A DNA stretch of 64,000 bases from Anaerohalosphaera lusitana (GTDB lineage: Bacteria; Planctomycetota; Phycisphaerae; Sedimentisphaerales; Anaerohalosphaeraceae), in assembly GCF_002007645.1 (NCBI RefSeq), contig NZ_CP019791.1:1054001-1118000 (forward strand), written 5' to 3'. Below, piece by piece: positions 36,046 to 44,215 of this stretch. The translations under genes were made by a program, and so were the position numbers. A model generated the notes under the pieces. That model searched no databases. It saw only the letters and a program-made list of their open reading frames with translations, and had not been told where the DNA came from. The number at the start of each line of letters is the position of its first letter. Within the stretch, counting starts at the first letter, position 1.

Positions 36046-36340
36046 AAAACAGAGCCTTAACGCGACTTCCTTGCTCTTGTATTGTAGAGTCTTTAGCTTC
36101 TCTTCGTGCTCCTTCGTGTCCTCTGTGGTGAACCCTTTTCAGCAGCATATCCCACTTGACAGGTAGGAAACAGCCTCTCAGTTTTGCACCACTTTTACCC
36201 CATCTTTACCCTGTCTTTGCCTACTTTTGTGCAGTTTTGACCCACTTTTGCACCGCCAAAAATCGCAAAATCAAGCCGATTTCGGCCCCAGTCTCACTTG
36301 CAAAGTGTCCGCGCGCATGAGGAACACCCATTTCCGCTGG
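36003..36340 (-). repeat. Large repeat F, copy 2
   Basis: The minus strand matches 11797-12116 throughout, in the same order. It carries an even more regular series of A-tracts (AAAA or AAAG) spaced 11, 10, 10, 11, 11 and 11 bases (about 36180-36255). Its distal part is repeat A copy 6 (36015-36082). Confidence 0.8.
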
Positions 36341-36575
36341 TCATGATCACCCATGCCGGATAGATGATTCACACCCCGAAAAATGGGTGTATGGCCCCAT
36401 CTCTTAACGGCCCGGCCGGCACCTCCCCGATTCGCCGGTAATTATCCTTGCAAAACACTCTCAATCCCGCTAAATTAGGCCTTTCACAGCCGCGCAGCGA
36501 GTTGACAACACACACCGTCTTATCGCGCAACTGTCTGTGAAAAAGGCACTTACAAAAAACCGGTGCCGCCATTAT
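36341..36575. other. Intergenic region upstream of tRNA-Ser
   Basis: No gene supported. CACCCCGAAAAATGGGTG near 36371-36388 forms a small hairpin. No clear tRNA promoter was identified. Confidence 0.45.
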
Positions 36576-36662
36576 GGAGAGGTGTCAGAGTGGCTTATCG
36601 AGCTGGTTTCGAAAACCAGTGTACTGTTCGCAGTACCGCGGGTTCGAATCCCGCCCTCTCCG
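36576..36662 (+). tRNA. tRNA-Ser (CGA)
   Basis: An 87-base class II tRNA. Acceptor GGAGAGG/CCTCTCC, discriminator G, anticodon arm CTGGT-TTCGAAA-ACCAG (anticodon CGA, codon UCG), long variable arm GTACTGTTCGCAGTAC, and T arm CGGGTTCGAATCCCG. The long variable arm and G73 are serine identity features. Confidence 0.95.
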
Positions 36663-36720
36663 GTAAAAAGTCGCATAACGTTCTTTGGAATTATAACATA
36701 CTGTCAGCTAATGAGTTATC

Positions 36721-36785
36721 GCCAACAGGATTCGAACACGCGGCAACGCGAAGCGTTGCTACGCGGGTTTGACGCCTACTGGCGC
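36721..36785. repeat. Cruciform unit 1
   Basis: Outer arms CGCCAACAG and CTACTGGCG; inner stem GGCAACGC-GAA-GCGTTGCT. It shares order with unit 2, including TTCGAAC before the inner stem and ACGCGGG after it. Confidence 0.65.
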
Positions 36786-36854
36786 CGCGCAAGCGAATCC
36801 CGCCCTCGGCCAAAAACAGAAAGACATAAGTCTTTATTGCAGCAATACTTATGT

Positions 36855-36920
36855 TGGCCGGCTGTTCGAACCCGTGATAACGCGCAGCGTTATTCACGCG
36901 GGAGCGACACCAGCCGGGGC
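36855..36920. repeat. Cruciform unit 2
   Basis: Outer arms GGCCGGCTG and CAGCCGGGG; inner stem GATAACGC-GCA-GCGTTATT. Compared with unit 1, two inner base pairs change together (GC to AT on both arms), preserving pairing. Confidence 0.65.
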
Positions 36921-37067
36921 ATCGTGGTTGAGTCGGCACAGAACGTTACGGCCCGTAAGGGCATTTAGAATAAGCAGTTACAATAAAATATCTCGGAATT
37001 CAGCAGTTAAATGACGAATTCCGTAAATGCAGCGTAAAACGCCCGCGGGGCGACGACATAAACCATG

Positions 37068-37106
37068 CAGCGACATAGGGTTACGATTGAAAAATCTATG
37101 TCGCTG
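37068..37106 (+). promoter_or_regulatory. 11-bp inverted repeat upstream of hisH
   Basis: CAGCGACATAG (37068-37078) and CTATGTCGCTG (37096-37106) are perfect complements around a 17-base loop, ending 25 bases before the hisH ATG. It could be an operator or a leader hairpin. No T-run follows, so it is not a simple terminator. Confidence 0.45.
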
Positions 37107-37131
37107 AGACACACTCCGGGACGAATTTATT

Positions 37132-37749
37132 ATGATAGTAGTTATCGACTATAGCGTGGGAAACGTTCGCAGCGTCTGCAAGGCCCTCAACCACATCGGC
37201 TGCGAAACAAAACTGTCTCGCAAACGCGAAGACATCGAATCCGCCGACGGCATTATCCTGCCCGGCGTGGCCGCGTATGGCTTTGCTGTTAAAGAACTTA
37301 GCGACACTGCCGACATTATAAAAGATGTCGCAAAACAGGGTAAACCCCTCCTCGGCATCTGCGTCGGATACCAGCTCCTATTCGACAAAAGCTACGAAAA
37401 GGGCGAGCACGCCGGCCTGGGTCTGATCTCCGGCGAAGTGGTCCCTCTCCCGCCCGGCCTGACCGTCCCGCACATGGGTTGGAATTCCGTTAAGTCCAGC
37501 AAAGACATGGACTTATTTAAATACATGCGCGACGAGGAACACTTCTATTTCGCCCATTCGTACCATGCGAAAGTGACCGACCCCGAGGCGAAGATCGCAA
37601 ACACCGACTACGGCAGCGATATCGTCGCAAGTGTCCAGAAACAAAGCATTTACGGCGTTCAGTTCCACCCCGAAAAGTCCGGCCCCGTAGGTCTGAAATT
37701 CCTGGAAACCTTCAACGAGATATGCCTGGCAAAGAAGAATAATAGCTGA
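37132..37749 (+). CDS. hisH: Imidazole glycerol phosphate synthase, glutaminase subunit HisH
   Basis: A 205-residue class I glutamine amidotransferase. It releases ammonia from glutamine for HisF in the fifth step of histidine synthesis, feeding also AICAR to purines. Catalytic Cys77 lies in LLGICVGYQLLF (usually GICLGMQ), and His179/Glu181 in VQFHPEKSG complete the triad. GNVRSVCKALNHIGCE and VPHMGWNSV are further HisH landmarks. The ribosome site is weak (GGGACG) and a perfect inverted repeat lies just upstream. hisF follows after 151 bases. No other his genes are in the window. Confidence 0.95.
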   Translation: MIVVIDYSVGNVRSVCKALNHIGCETKLSRKREDIESADGIILPGVAAYGFAVKELSDTADIIKDVAKQGKPLLGICVGYQLLFDKSYEKGEHAGLGLISGEVVPLPPGLTVPHMGWNSVKSSKDMDLFKYMRDEEHFYFAHSYHAKVTDPEAKIANTDYGSDIVASVQKQSIYGVQFHPEKSGPVGLKFLETFNEICLAKKNNS

Positions 37750-37900
37750 TAAGGACGGTTTGCAATGCGGCGGCAGTGACTTGTTTCCGCCGTCCGCAAG
37801 TCGCAGATGTTCTCGACTGCAGCGAAATGCGACTGTGTTGTAAGTGCTTGCAAATAAATAAATTAAGAAATAACATGTTAGCTTCAGGACCTATTAAAAT

Positions 37901-38665
37901 ATGCTGACAAAACGAATAATTCCATGCCTGGACGTTAAGGATAACCGTGTTGTAAAGGGTGTAAATTTCCTCAATCTCCGCGACGCCGGCGACCCGGTAG
38001 AACTGGGTTCAAAATACTCTGATCAGGGCGCCGACGAGCTCGTTTTTCTCGACATCACCGCCACCATCCGCAGCGAAAAGACAATCGTCGAACTTGTCGA
38101 AAAAGTTGCAGACAACGTCTTTATTCCCTTCACCGTCGGCGGCGGCATCAACAAAGCCGATCAGATAGACATACTTCTGCGTGCCGGCGCCGAAAAGTGC
38201 TCCATAAACACCGCAGCGGTCAACAATCCCGATCTGCTGCGTGAATCGGCGGATCGTTTCGGCAATCAGTGCGTGGTGCTGGCGATAGATGCCAAACGCA
38301 CGCAACCTACTGAGAATAAATGGGTTGTGACGGTCAAGGCAGGTACGCAGCGGACCGATATCGACGCCGTCGAGTGGGCAGTGCGGGCGCAGGAGCTGGG
38401 TGCGGGCGAGATATTGCTGACCAGCATGGATGCCGACGGCACCAAGGCTGGGTATGATATAGAACTGACCCGCGCGGTTGCTGAGGCTGTTGACATTCCG
38501 GTTATCGCATCCGGCGGGGCGGGTGACCTGGATACGCTGGTGGATGTATTGGAGAACGGCAAGGCCGACGCTGTGCTGGCGGCTTCTATATTCCATTATG
38601 GCGAATATACAATCGGCCAGGCGAAAGAATATCTGGCCAAACATAATATACCTGTGCGTTTATAA
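37901..38665 (+). CDS. hisF: Imidazole glycerol phosphate synthase, cyclase subunit HisF
   Basis: A 254-residue TIM-barrel enzyme that uses ammonia from HisH to convert PRFAR to imidazole glycerol phosphate and AICAR. Catalytic acids D11 ([18 protein letters not shown]) and D130 (VLAIDAKR) are present, with the phosphate sites FTVGGGI and IASGGAGD. Normal length. Plus-strand base skew changes inside this gene: the first half is C-biased and the second half G-biased around 38.3 kb, matching the regional switch. Confidence 0.96.
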   Translation: MLTKRIIPCLDVKDNRVVKGVNFLNLRDAGDPVELGSKYSDQGADELVFLDITATIRSEKTIVELVEKVADNVFIPFTVGGGINKADQIDILLRAGAEKCSINTAAVNNPDLLRESADRFGNQCVVLAIDAKRTQPTENKWVVTVKAGTQRTDIDAVEWAVRAQELGAGEILLTSMDADGTKAGYDIELTRAVAEAVDIPVIASGGAGDLDTLVDVLENGKADAVLAASIFHYGEYTIGQAKEYLAKHNIPVRL

Positions 38666-38766
38666 TATAGTTTTATATGTATGCTCACCGAGATTGAGTG
38701 TATATTATAAACACAGGCTGTTTTATAAATAATATAAGTGGTAAGCTTTGCTGGCGGGCCGGGGGG

Positions 38767-39564
38767 TTATAAAATGGGCTGGTAGCAATTGCACAGCCAG
38801 CTTTGGGCGAGCAGCAGCAAGTCGTCTATGTCGGTGGTTCCGCTTTTATCTATGTCCGAGATCAGTTCTTCGGCGGTTTGTCCGTACTCGGCGGCCAATG
38901 CTGCGAAATCATCGAAATTGACAAACGCATCGTTTCCCTGAATGTCGGCCAGGCTGCAGTTGGGGTCCGTGATGATGGAGGCGGTGAATGTGAATGCGAA
39001 GTCGCCCGGCTGGCCCGGTTCGGGTCCCCAGGAGCGGAAGAGCTGGGCGGTGTTGCTCCAATATGCAGTTGTCCTGTCAATAGTGTAGCGGACGGAAAAG
39101 GTGGTGTCGTGGACGTTCTTAAATTCGTCTACCGGGTGGGCGGTTCCGCCTGTTGTCAGCGAGAGGAACTGTATCCATTCTGAGGTGCCGATTTTGTACT
39201 CGCCTGTTATGCTCGATCCAATTTCAAAAATGCGCGCCAGTGAAGTGACGGTGACGTCTGCCAGTAATGCTCCCTGCTCGGCGACGAAGGTATATTGGAG
39301 CACGGCGGGGTCGCCGCCTTTGCTTGTGTCGGTGTAGAAGCTGGCGTATGGGTTGTCGGTTTCGACGACGAAGCCCGCATCGCCGGATATGGCGAGGTTG
39401 GTGTCTATGCCGTGATGACGGACATCGTGCTGATAGGTGTATGCGGGGCCTGTGCAGATGATGTCGCTGCCGGGCTGGTCGGTGATGGGCGTGACGTGGG
39501 TAGCGGCAAATGAGGTGCAATACGAGAGACTGAAAAGCAGAGATAAAGTTAGTGTGGTCCTCAT
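38767..39564 (-). CDS. Secreted protein with C-terminal dockerin-like domain
   Basis: A 265-residue secreted protein. Signal peptide about 1-20. The middle (25-195) is a beta-sandwich of unknown type, with no PEP-CTERM tail. The C-terminus has two calcium-loop segments, NCSLADIQGNDAFVNFDDFA and SDIDKSGTTDIDDLLLLAQS, a dockerin-like pair typical of Phycisphaerae. It is convergent with hisF across about 100 bases. Confidence 0.78.
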   Translation of the reverse strand: MRTTLTLSLLFSLSYCTSFAATHVTPITDQPGSDIICTGPAYTYQHDVRHHGIDTNLAISGDAGFVVETDNPYASFYTDTSKGGDPAVLQYTFVAEQGALLADVTVTSLARIFEIGSSITGEYKIGTSEWIQFLSLTTGGTAHPVDEFKNVHDTTFSVRYTIDRTTAYWSNTAQLFRSWGPEPGQPGDFAFTFTASIITDPNCSLADIQGNDAFVNFDDFAALAAEYGQTAEELISDIDKSGTTDIDDLLLLAQSWLCNCYQPIL

Positions 39565-39740
39565 CGGATCCTCCTAAACACACTAAGTGCCGAAGCGTCA
39601 TAAACGAATTCGTCGCATGATGTCTTAGCTGGTTAACGAGGCCAACCAAAATATATTAATGCAAGAAAACACTCTATAGTGTTGCTTCGGCGGAATGTAC
39701 TATAACGCCTTTACAGGAGATGCCTTGCTTATGTGCTTTC

Positions 39741-40826
39741 TTATGCTTGTCTGGATTTTCTTTTCATAAGCAAGCCTCCCAGTCCAATCAGCAAAATGCT
39801 GGACGGTTCAGGGACATCGGAGAACTCGATATTGTCAAGCAGTACCTGTGAGCCGGATGCGCCGTCGAATTGCAATCCCAATGTTACGTGGTCGAGATAA
39901 AGCCAACTGTCGTCCTGCAAATAGAAAGAAGCATGACTCATTTGTTCAGCAATAGAATCGCCAGCTTCGAGTTGGCCAACGAGAAGCTGCCCGCCATCTC
40001 GATCGGTAAGTGTGACATCCAGTGAACCCGTATCCGTTAGAAACGCATAATCGAAATTTATATAAAATGCGTCCTGCGGTGTGTCGATAATCTGTGTGAT
40101 ACCAACAGGTGAACCAGTTGTCAGTTTTGCGAGATTGCCATCGCCAAAGGGATTAGCCGCCATCTCGGCTGTTCCACCGCCGGAATTTATATTCCAGCTA
40201 TCTAAACCATCGTCAAAGCTTCCGTTTGAAGTGGCAGTTTCGCCCCAGGTTCTAAAGGTTAAATATGGTTTTTTGTTTGCAGTGCCATTCCAGTTCACAC
40301 CATTTCGAGTGACGAAATAGCTGCCATAGCCGCTGTTTGCTACCAATGCCATCGAGAGATTGTTGTCGTAGGGGCTGATGTAGGGCATGTTTGAAAGAGA
40401 TATGTCATATTTTCTGGCCTGGGATACATCGTTGACTTTGGTGACAGAGACAGAGCCAAGTTTGGTGCCGAGACTCGATGCATATGGAATCGAAGAATCA
40501 CTCCAACTGTCATAGGAATAGTGATATATATTTACTGCGGTCGTATTTGAGCCGCTTCCGCTTGATCCCCAGATATTGAGAACAGCGCCGCGTAATGTAT
40601 AGTTGCTGACGCTGGAGGTGTCAAATTTGATTACTGCCCGCCGTCTATAATTGGAAAAGGTGGCATCATAATCCGTCCACATGATATAGCTGCTACCATT
40701 TGGATAACGCCGTGAGGGGTCATTTTCGCCGTCAGCAATCGAGTAAAGTTTCTTGTCAACTGCTTGTGTAGTGCTTGATACAATGAATAAACTTGCCAAA
40801 AATGACAATAAAGTCAACTTCCCCAT
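39741..40826 (-). CDS. PEP-CTERM protein with DNRLRE-like domain
   Basis: A 361-residue exported protein. Signal peptide about 1-22. Residues 25-190 resemble the DNRLRE carbohydrate-binding-type domain (RRRAVIKFDTSSVSNYTLRG, AVLNIWG, VNIYHYSYDSWSDSS). Residues 200-335 form a second beta-sandwich (NGSFDDGLDSWNINSGGGTA). Tail: Val-Pro-Glu-Pro-Ser-Ser, LLIGLGGLLM, KRKSRQA. A strong promoter lies 66 bases upstream of the ATG. Probably monocistronic. Confidence 0.85.
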   Translation of the reverse strand: MGKLTLLSFLASLFIVSSTTQAVDKKLYSIADGENDPSRRYPNGSSYIMWTDYDATFSNYRRRAVIKFDTSSVSNYTLRGAVLNIWGSSGSGSNTTAVNIYHYSYDSWSDSSIPYASSLGTKLGSVSVTKVNDVSQARKYDISLSNMPYISPYDNNLSMALVANSGYGSYFVTRNGVNWNGTANKKPYLTFRTWGETATSNGSFDDGLDSWNINSGGGTAEMAANPFGDGNLAKLTTGSPVGITQIIDTPQDAFYINFDYAFLTDTGSLDVTLTDRDGGQLLVGQLEAGDSIAEQMSHASFYLQDDSWLYLDHVTLGLQFDGASGSQVLLDNIEFSDVPEPSSILLIGLGGLLMKRKSRQA

Positions 40827-40891
40827 CTCAACCTCCAGTTATTAAGATTAAAATCCCCCATTCAGCCAAAACTCCAAAATTCCAAGAACTA

Positions 40892-40920
40892 AACATAGCA
40901 TATGTGCCGTAGATTGTCAA
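40892..40920 (-). promoter_or_regulatory. Sigma-70-type promoter of the gene at 39741
   Basis: Minus strand: TTGACA (40915-40920), 17 bases, TATGTT (40892-40897). Confidence 0.7.
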
Positions 40921-40983
40921 GATTGTTTTTTTATCAGCGAAAGATTGCTCGCCGAGAAGCCAGAAGCAGTTTTGAAACAGCTT

Positions 40984-41406
40984 CTACTCTATCTCAGGTT
41001 TTCTGAGGTTTCCGTTAACCATTACATTTCTTTGGGCATCGATGACAACTTTGTCGCCGACTTCAACTGTGCCGTAATTGTTATTGTTAAATTGTAATGT
41101 AACAGGGCTGCCCGGGAATTTTTCCAGCCGGATGTTTACGTCATCACCTATTGTGACCTCGACTTGTGCATCTGTCTGGTCCGGGTCCGAATGGAGTTGA
41201 CCTTCAAATTTGCTGGCAGCTCCACCGCCCACAGTCTCAGCTACCTCGAAATCAATGCCCCAAACTTTGGCTATGCCCCGGCCATCTATGTTCTTGACGA
41301 AATTACCTGAGGTTGGGGGGTAGGTGCTGGGGCTGTCTTCTTTGGGGCATCCCAAGATCGCCAAGAGGAGCATGAGGGATGCAGCAAGTGTTAATTTATG
41401 TTTCAT
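40984..41406 (-). CDS. Small lipoprotein, hypothetical
   Basis: A 140-residue lipoprotein. The signal ends LLLLAILGC, a lipobox, followed by PKEDSPSTYPPTSGN. The mature part is beta-rich (GIAKVWGIDFEVAETV; VTIGDDVNIRLEKFPG). No family recognised. It is the second of several minus-strand genes for small exported proteins, 77 bases downstream of the lipoprotein gene at 41485. Confidence 0.7.
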   Translation of the reverse strand: MKHKLTLAASLMLLLAILGCPKEDSPSTYPPTSGNFVKNIDGRGIAKVWGIDFEVAETVGGGAASKFEGQLHSDPDQTDAQVEVTIGDDVNIRLEKFPGSPVTLQFNNNNYGTVEVGDKVVIDAQRNVMVNGNLRKPEIE

Positions 41407-41484
41407 TGCAATTTCTCCAATTAATAATGATTGTTTTGCTGCTTGAATATTTTATTGAGTTTGAGGGTTAGCTATGTGCAGCTT

Positions 41485-41796
41485 CTAATCAGGTGTCCAT
41501 CTGAAAGAAATTATTTTGTTTATTGGCAATATCTCGCTGCTTTTGGACTCTTCGACAACGATATACTCATCGTAAAAATGGATTGCTGTTGCCTTTGAAG
41601 GTGTGTCACCTGTGCCCATAGTTGAAGTCTCACTGGTCTGTATTGAGTAGTAAACATCGAAAGAGCCCGTGATAGTAGAAGGTGCTCTTTTAGAATGTCT
41701 AATATCAGTGTCATTATCGCACCCTGCGAGGGTTAACGCGAGGCAAATTACTGCAAGGACGTGAACCAAGACGGCTTTTCTGGAGATAAGATTCAT
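41485..41796 (-). CDS. Small lipoprotein, hypothetical
   Basis: A 103-residue lipoprotein. The ATG at 41796 follows TTGGAGGAAGGC and opens a signal peptide with lipobox LALTLAGC; the frame continues upstream to 41850 but without a ribosome site. The mature part is short and beta-rich (TGSFDVYYSIQTSETSTMGT). No family recognised. Confidence 0.65.
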   Translation of the reverse strand: MNLISRKAVLVHVLAVICLALTLAGCDNDTDIRHSKRAPSTITGSFDVYYSIQTSETSTMGTGDTPSKATAIHFYDEYIVVEESKSSEILPINKIISFRWTPD

Positions 41797-41882
41797 TTTG
41801 CCTTCCTCCAATATGATAATATATCTTTTTTTGTAGCAACATAATTTCACAAGCGCCGAGAGTATATTACTTCCGTTTTGAA

Positions 41883-42260
41883 CTAATCCTTAGTGTTTCT
41901 CTCTGCACGGTATGCCTTCAGCACTGCTGCGGCCTCACTCAAACTGGAGCCCGTTTCTTCGCGATATAATTTTACGGCTTCAACAAATGAGCAGTTCGGA
42001 TCATTGCATTTTGCCCGTACTTCAGCGGATGGTTGAGGAAGAGAGTTGATGTCAATTTTTTTATGGGGAAACAACCAGGTCAAAGTAACGATCTGACTTA
42101 GTGCCACACCAAAAAGCAAGCCACGCCAAAATTCCGGTAGGGTTTGCAGTGCAAGGCCGAGCAGTATGCAAATCACAGACATGATTATACAGACAACGAT
42201 AAAAAGGGGTACGTGCCGCAGTGAGAAATCGCTCGGCACAAACGATCTGTTTTTGCTCAT
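41883..42260 (-). CDS. Membrane protein with L7/L12-like C-terminal segment
   Basis: A 125-residue protein with two membrane helices (about 18-38 and 45-63) and a cytosolic tail. The tail PNCSFVEAVKLYREETGSSL then SEAAAVLKAYRAE resembles the C-terminal domain of ribosomal protein L7/L12 (EAVK-x-RE-x-TG-x2-L-x-EA), a segment also found in unrelated small membrane proteins. Binding partner unknown. A conserved promoter-like element lies about 100 bases upstream. Confidence 0.65.
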   Translation of the reverse strand: MSKNRSFVPSDFSLRHVPLFIVVCIIMSVICILLGLALQTLPEFWRGLLFGVALSQIVTLTWLFPHKKIDINSLPQPSAEVRAKCNDPNCSFVEAVKLYREETGSSLSEAAAVLKAYRAERNTKD

Positions 42261-42359
42261 ACATTACTCCATGGCTGAAATAGTATGAAAGGACATTAAA
42301 AGTCATTTTCCATGCATTAAGGTTCGATTGTGGAGCTTTGCTGAGTAATAGCAGAGTCT

Positions 42360-42387
42360 ATTATAGTGTTAGGGTGTTGGTTTGCCA
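42360..42387 (-). promoter_or_regulatory. Promoter-like element E, copy 1
   Basis: Minus strand: TGGCAA (42382-42387), 16 bases, TATAAT (42360-42365), followed by AGACTC. The copies at 44075 and 58192 share boxes, spacing and flanking bases. Confidence 0.6.
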
Positions 42388-42576
42388 GATTATTATGTTT
42401 ACAATTTTATGACAGGTTTGGTGGTGTTATTTACGCGGGCGGGGGGCATGGAGGAATTAGATGGGGGCTTGTTTGCTGCCAGCATCTCATCCAAGTCTTT
42501 GTCGTTGGTGTAAAGCTGTTTAGTTTTTCATAGCGTTGGAATTGTTATGGTCTTGCATTTGCTCTCCGTATGGGTG

Positions 42577-42632
42577 TTTGTAAGTTTGAATATATCATCC
42601 ATTTATATTAAAAAGTGTCTGACCCTTTTTAC
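42577..42632 (+). repeat. Composite GTAAG + GTGTCTGACCC element, copy 2
   Basis: TTTGTAAGTTTG, then about 25 bases later TTAAAAAGTGTCTGACCC and TTTTTA. Same layout as 12419-12475. Confidence 0.55.
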
Positions 42633-42700
42633 TTAAGGAAATATTGTCTACACATAAGGACAAGCTTTATTGCTTGCAAAATAATTAGCTACTCTGTTGC

Positions 42701-43114
42701 TTATGCATCTGGGAAATTGGCCGCAACCGTGAAGAATGCAAACACCGACATCATTACTGCGGCAATGTTGATGAACACCCATTTGCGATGTGATTGCGTT
42801 ATGCAAGATACGATCGTCCAGACAAGACTGATGAAAGCCGATGTCGCAGAGCCAAAGAGAAGAATCGGCCAGAGAAAGCCCCACAAATACCACAGATTCT
42901 TCCCTGTTTCTGATCCAGCCACGAACTGGGCAACGGTGGCTCCGCCTGCGATCAGGAATATGTAAGTCATAACGATCGCTACGACTGAGGGCAGGGCATG
43001 AGAAACTATGACTCCGCCAAGGTTGAGCCGCTTTCGGTGTGCCCAGAAGTGGACGGCGAGTACATAGGGACACCACACGACAAGATAAGCCAGGAATATT
43101 GTTCTGTTTTCCAT
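42701..43114 (-). CDS. Four-helix membrane protein, hypothetical
   Basis: A 137-residue inner-membrane protein with four hydrophobic helices (about 7-24, 32-60, 72-95 and 110-130). No family recognised. Starts MENRTIFLAYLVVW. It lies 65 bases downstream of the lipoprotein gene at 43180 on the same strand, so cotranscription is possible. Confidence 0.65.
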   Translation of the reverse strand: MENRTIFLAYLVVWCPYVLAVHFWAHRKRLNLGGVIVSHALPSVVAIVMTYIFLIAGGATVAQFVAGSETGKNLWYLWGFLWPILLFGSATSAFISLVWTIVSCITQSHRKWVFINIAAVMMSVFAFFTVAANFPDA

Positions 43115-43179
43115 TTTGTATTATTTTATGATTGAACAAGTACTATGTAAGCATGGGTGGATCTGGCTTTTATAGTTTC

Positions 43180-43920
43180 TTACTTTATTTTACTTTGTTT
43201 TCTAAAAAACTTATTAACATGAGCGGTTGATTCTATTTCCCGAACGCTTAGATATGCATATTCGAATTTCATATTCTCAGCCAGGTTAGTATGCTCATCC
43301 GGAATAAGCTTTTCTAGTTCATATCTGACAAATTTCCATTTTGCAATAAACTGGGCATATTCATCGCTACAACTTGACATGACCTCTTTCCTGCTTCTAC
43401 CCTGTAATGGTTCGACGCCGCGATCAGTGACGACTAGATTTTGATTTTGTTCTTCCAGTTCGTGCCAGGAACTTAAGTATTTCGTTTTGGACTGATCGAT
43501 AATCACAATGATAGAGCGATCCGAATCAAATCCGTACCAAGACTGCCGCTGATCTGCATTCCAGAAATCCGTGGTCTCTAGTTTGTTTAAAAACGACGAT
43601 ATCTCTTTCTGAGAAAGAGCAGCTTTATAGTATGGGCTTCCTCCCTCTATTCGATTCGATGAATATACCATTGTACCATCGGGCCAAATACAAGTTATAA
43701 TTTGGGGAACTAAGGCTTCTGAGCCTGCAGAGAGGTTATCAGAGGTAACGGTCTTGTTGGCAGTCAAAGAAACGAAAACAGATATTATGGGAAAATCTTT
43801 TCGGCCCTCAGCATTAGCCACAAGGTTGACTTTGCTCCCAAGTTCGTTAGTTGTACAGCCACACATCAGACTCAAAGAATGGAGTAGGGATAGCATCACT
43901 AAAACATTTATTTTATTCAT
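43180..43920 (-). CDS. Lipoprotein, hypothetical
   Basis: A 246-residue lipoprotein: signal ending LSLMCGC (lipobox), then a mature domain with beta-strands and helices (ALVPQIITCIWPDGTMVYSS; FWNADQRQSWYGFDSDRSII). No family recognised. Promoter-like element E lies about 155 bases upstream. Confidence 0.7.
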   Translation of the reverse strand: MNKINVLVMLSLLHSLSLMCGCTTNELGSKVNLVANAEGRKDFPIISVFVSLTANKTVTSDNLSAGSEALVPQIITCIWPDGTMVYSSNRIEGGSPYYKAALSQKEISSFLNKLETTDFWNADQRQSWYGFDSDRSIIVIIDQSKTKYLSSWHELEEQNQNLVVTDRGVEPLQGRSRKEVMSSCSDEYAQFIAKWKFVRYELEKLIPDEHTNLAENMKFEYAYLSVREIESTAHVNKFFRKQSKIK

Positions 43921-44074
43921 AATTTATCTCATAAATGGTTAGACGGTTTGCATGATGTCTATGAATTTTAGTCTGGTTCAAAGTTTGCTTACACATTACA
44001 CCGTGCCACGGTTGCTGAGGTCATCCATGATGACAGGTTTGGTTTTGTATTGTTGTTGAGTCATAACAGAGTCT

Positions 44075-44102
44075 ATTATAGCGGTAGGGGGTGAGTTTGC
44101 CA
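44075..44102 (-). promoter_or_regulatory. Promoter-like element E, copy 2
   Basis: Minus strand: TGGCAA (44097-44102), 16 bases, TATAAT (44075-44080), followed by AGACTC, upstream of the lipoprotein gene at 43180. Sequence similarity to copy 1 extends about 45 bases. Confidence 0.6.
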
Positions 44103-44215
44103 GATTATTGTGGTGTTTTACGGCAGTTTTCAGGCTATTGGGGCGCATGGGTGGTGCGGCGGCCTGGGGGCTTGCCGTTGGGGTCGGTTATGATTTGTTT
44201 TGCGAGTTCGGGTTT

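Larger units (their letters stand above)
36663..37131. other. Palindrome-rich region between tRNA-Ser and hisH
   Basis: About 470 bases with no supported gene but dense inverted repeats: two related 60-base cruciform units (36721-36785 and 36855-36920), a 14-base duplicate of the tRNA-Ser 3' end (36794-36807), an ACATAAG/CTTATGT hairpin (36823-36853), a CGGAATTC/GAATTCCG hairpin (36994-37023) and an 11-bp inverted repeat upstream of hisH (37068-37106). Confidence 0.6.
42261..42700. other. Intergenic region with conserved promoter element and GTGTCTGACCC motif
   Basis: No gene seen. The promoter-like element E (42360-42387, minus) serves the gene at 41883. A GTAAGTT arm plus AAAAAGTGTCTGACCC (42577-42632) lies just beyond the stop codon of the gene at 42701. 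Confidence 0.5.

Noticed and set aside
37132-38665. hisH-hisF considered as the surface-sugar variant (WbuY/WbuZ type)
   Set aside because: HisF keeps the canonical histidine-pathway residues and no sugar-biosynthesis genes are adjacent.
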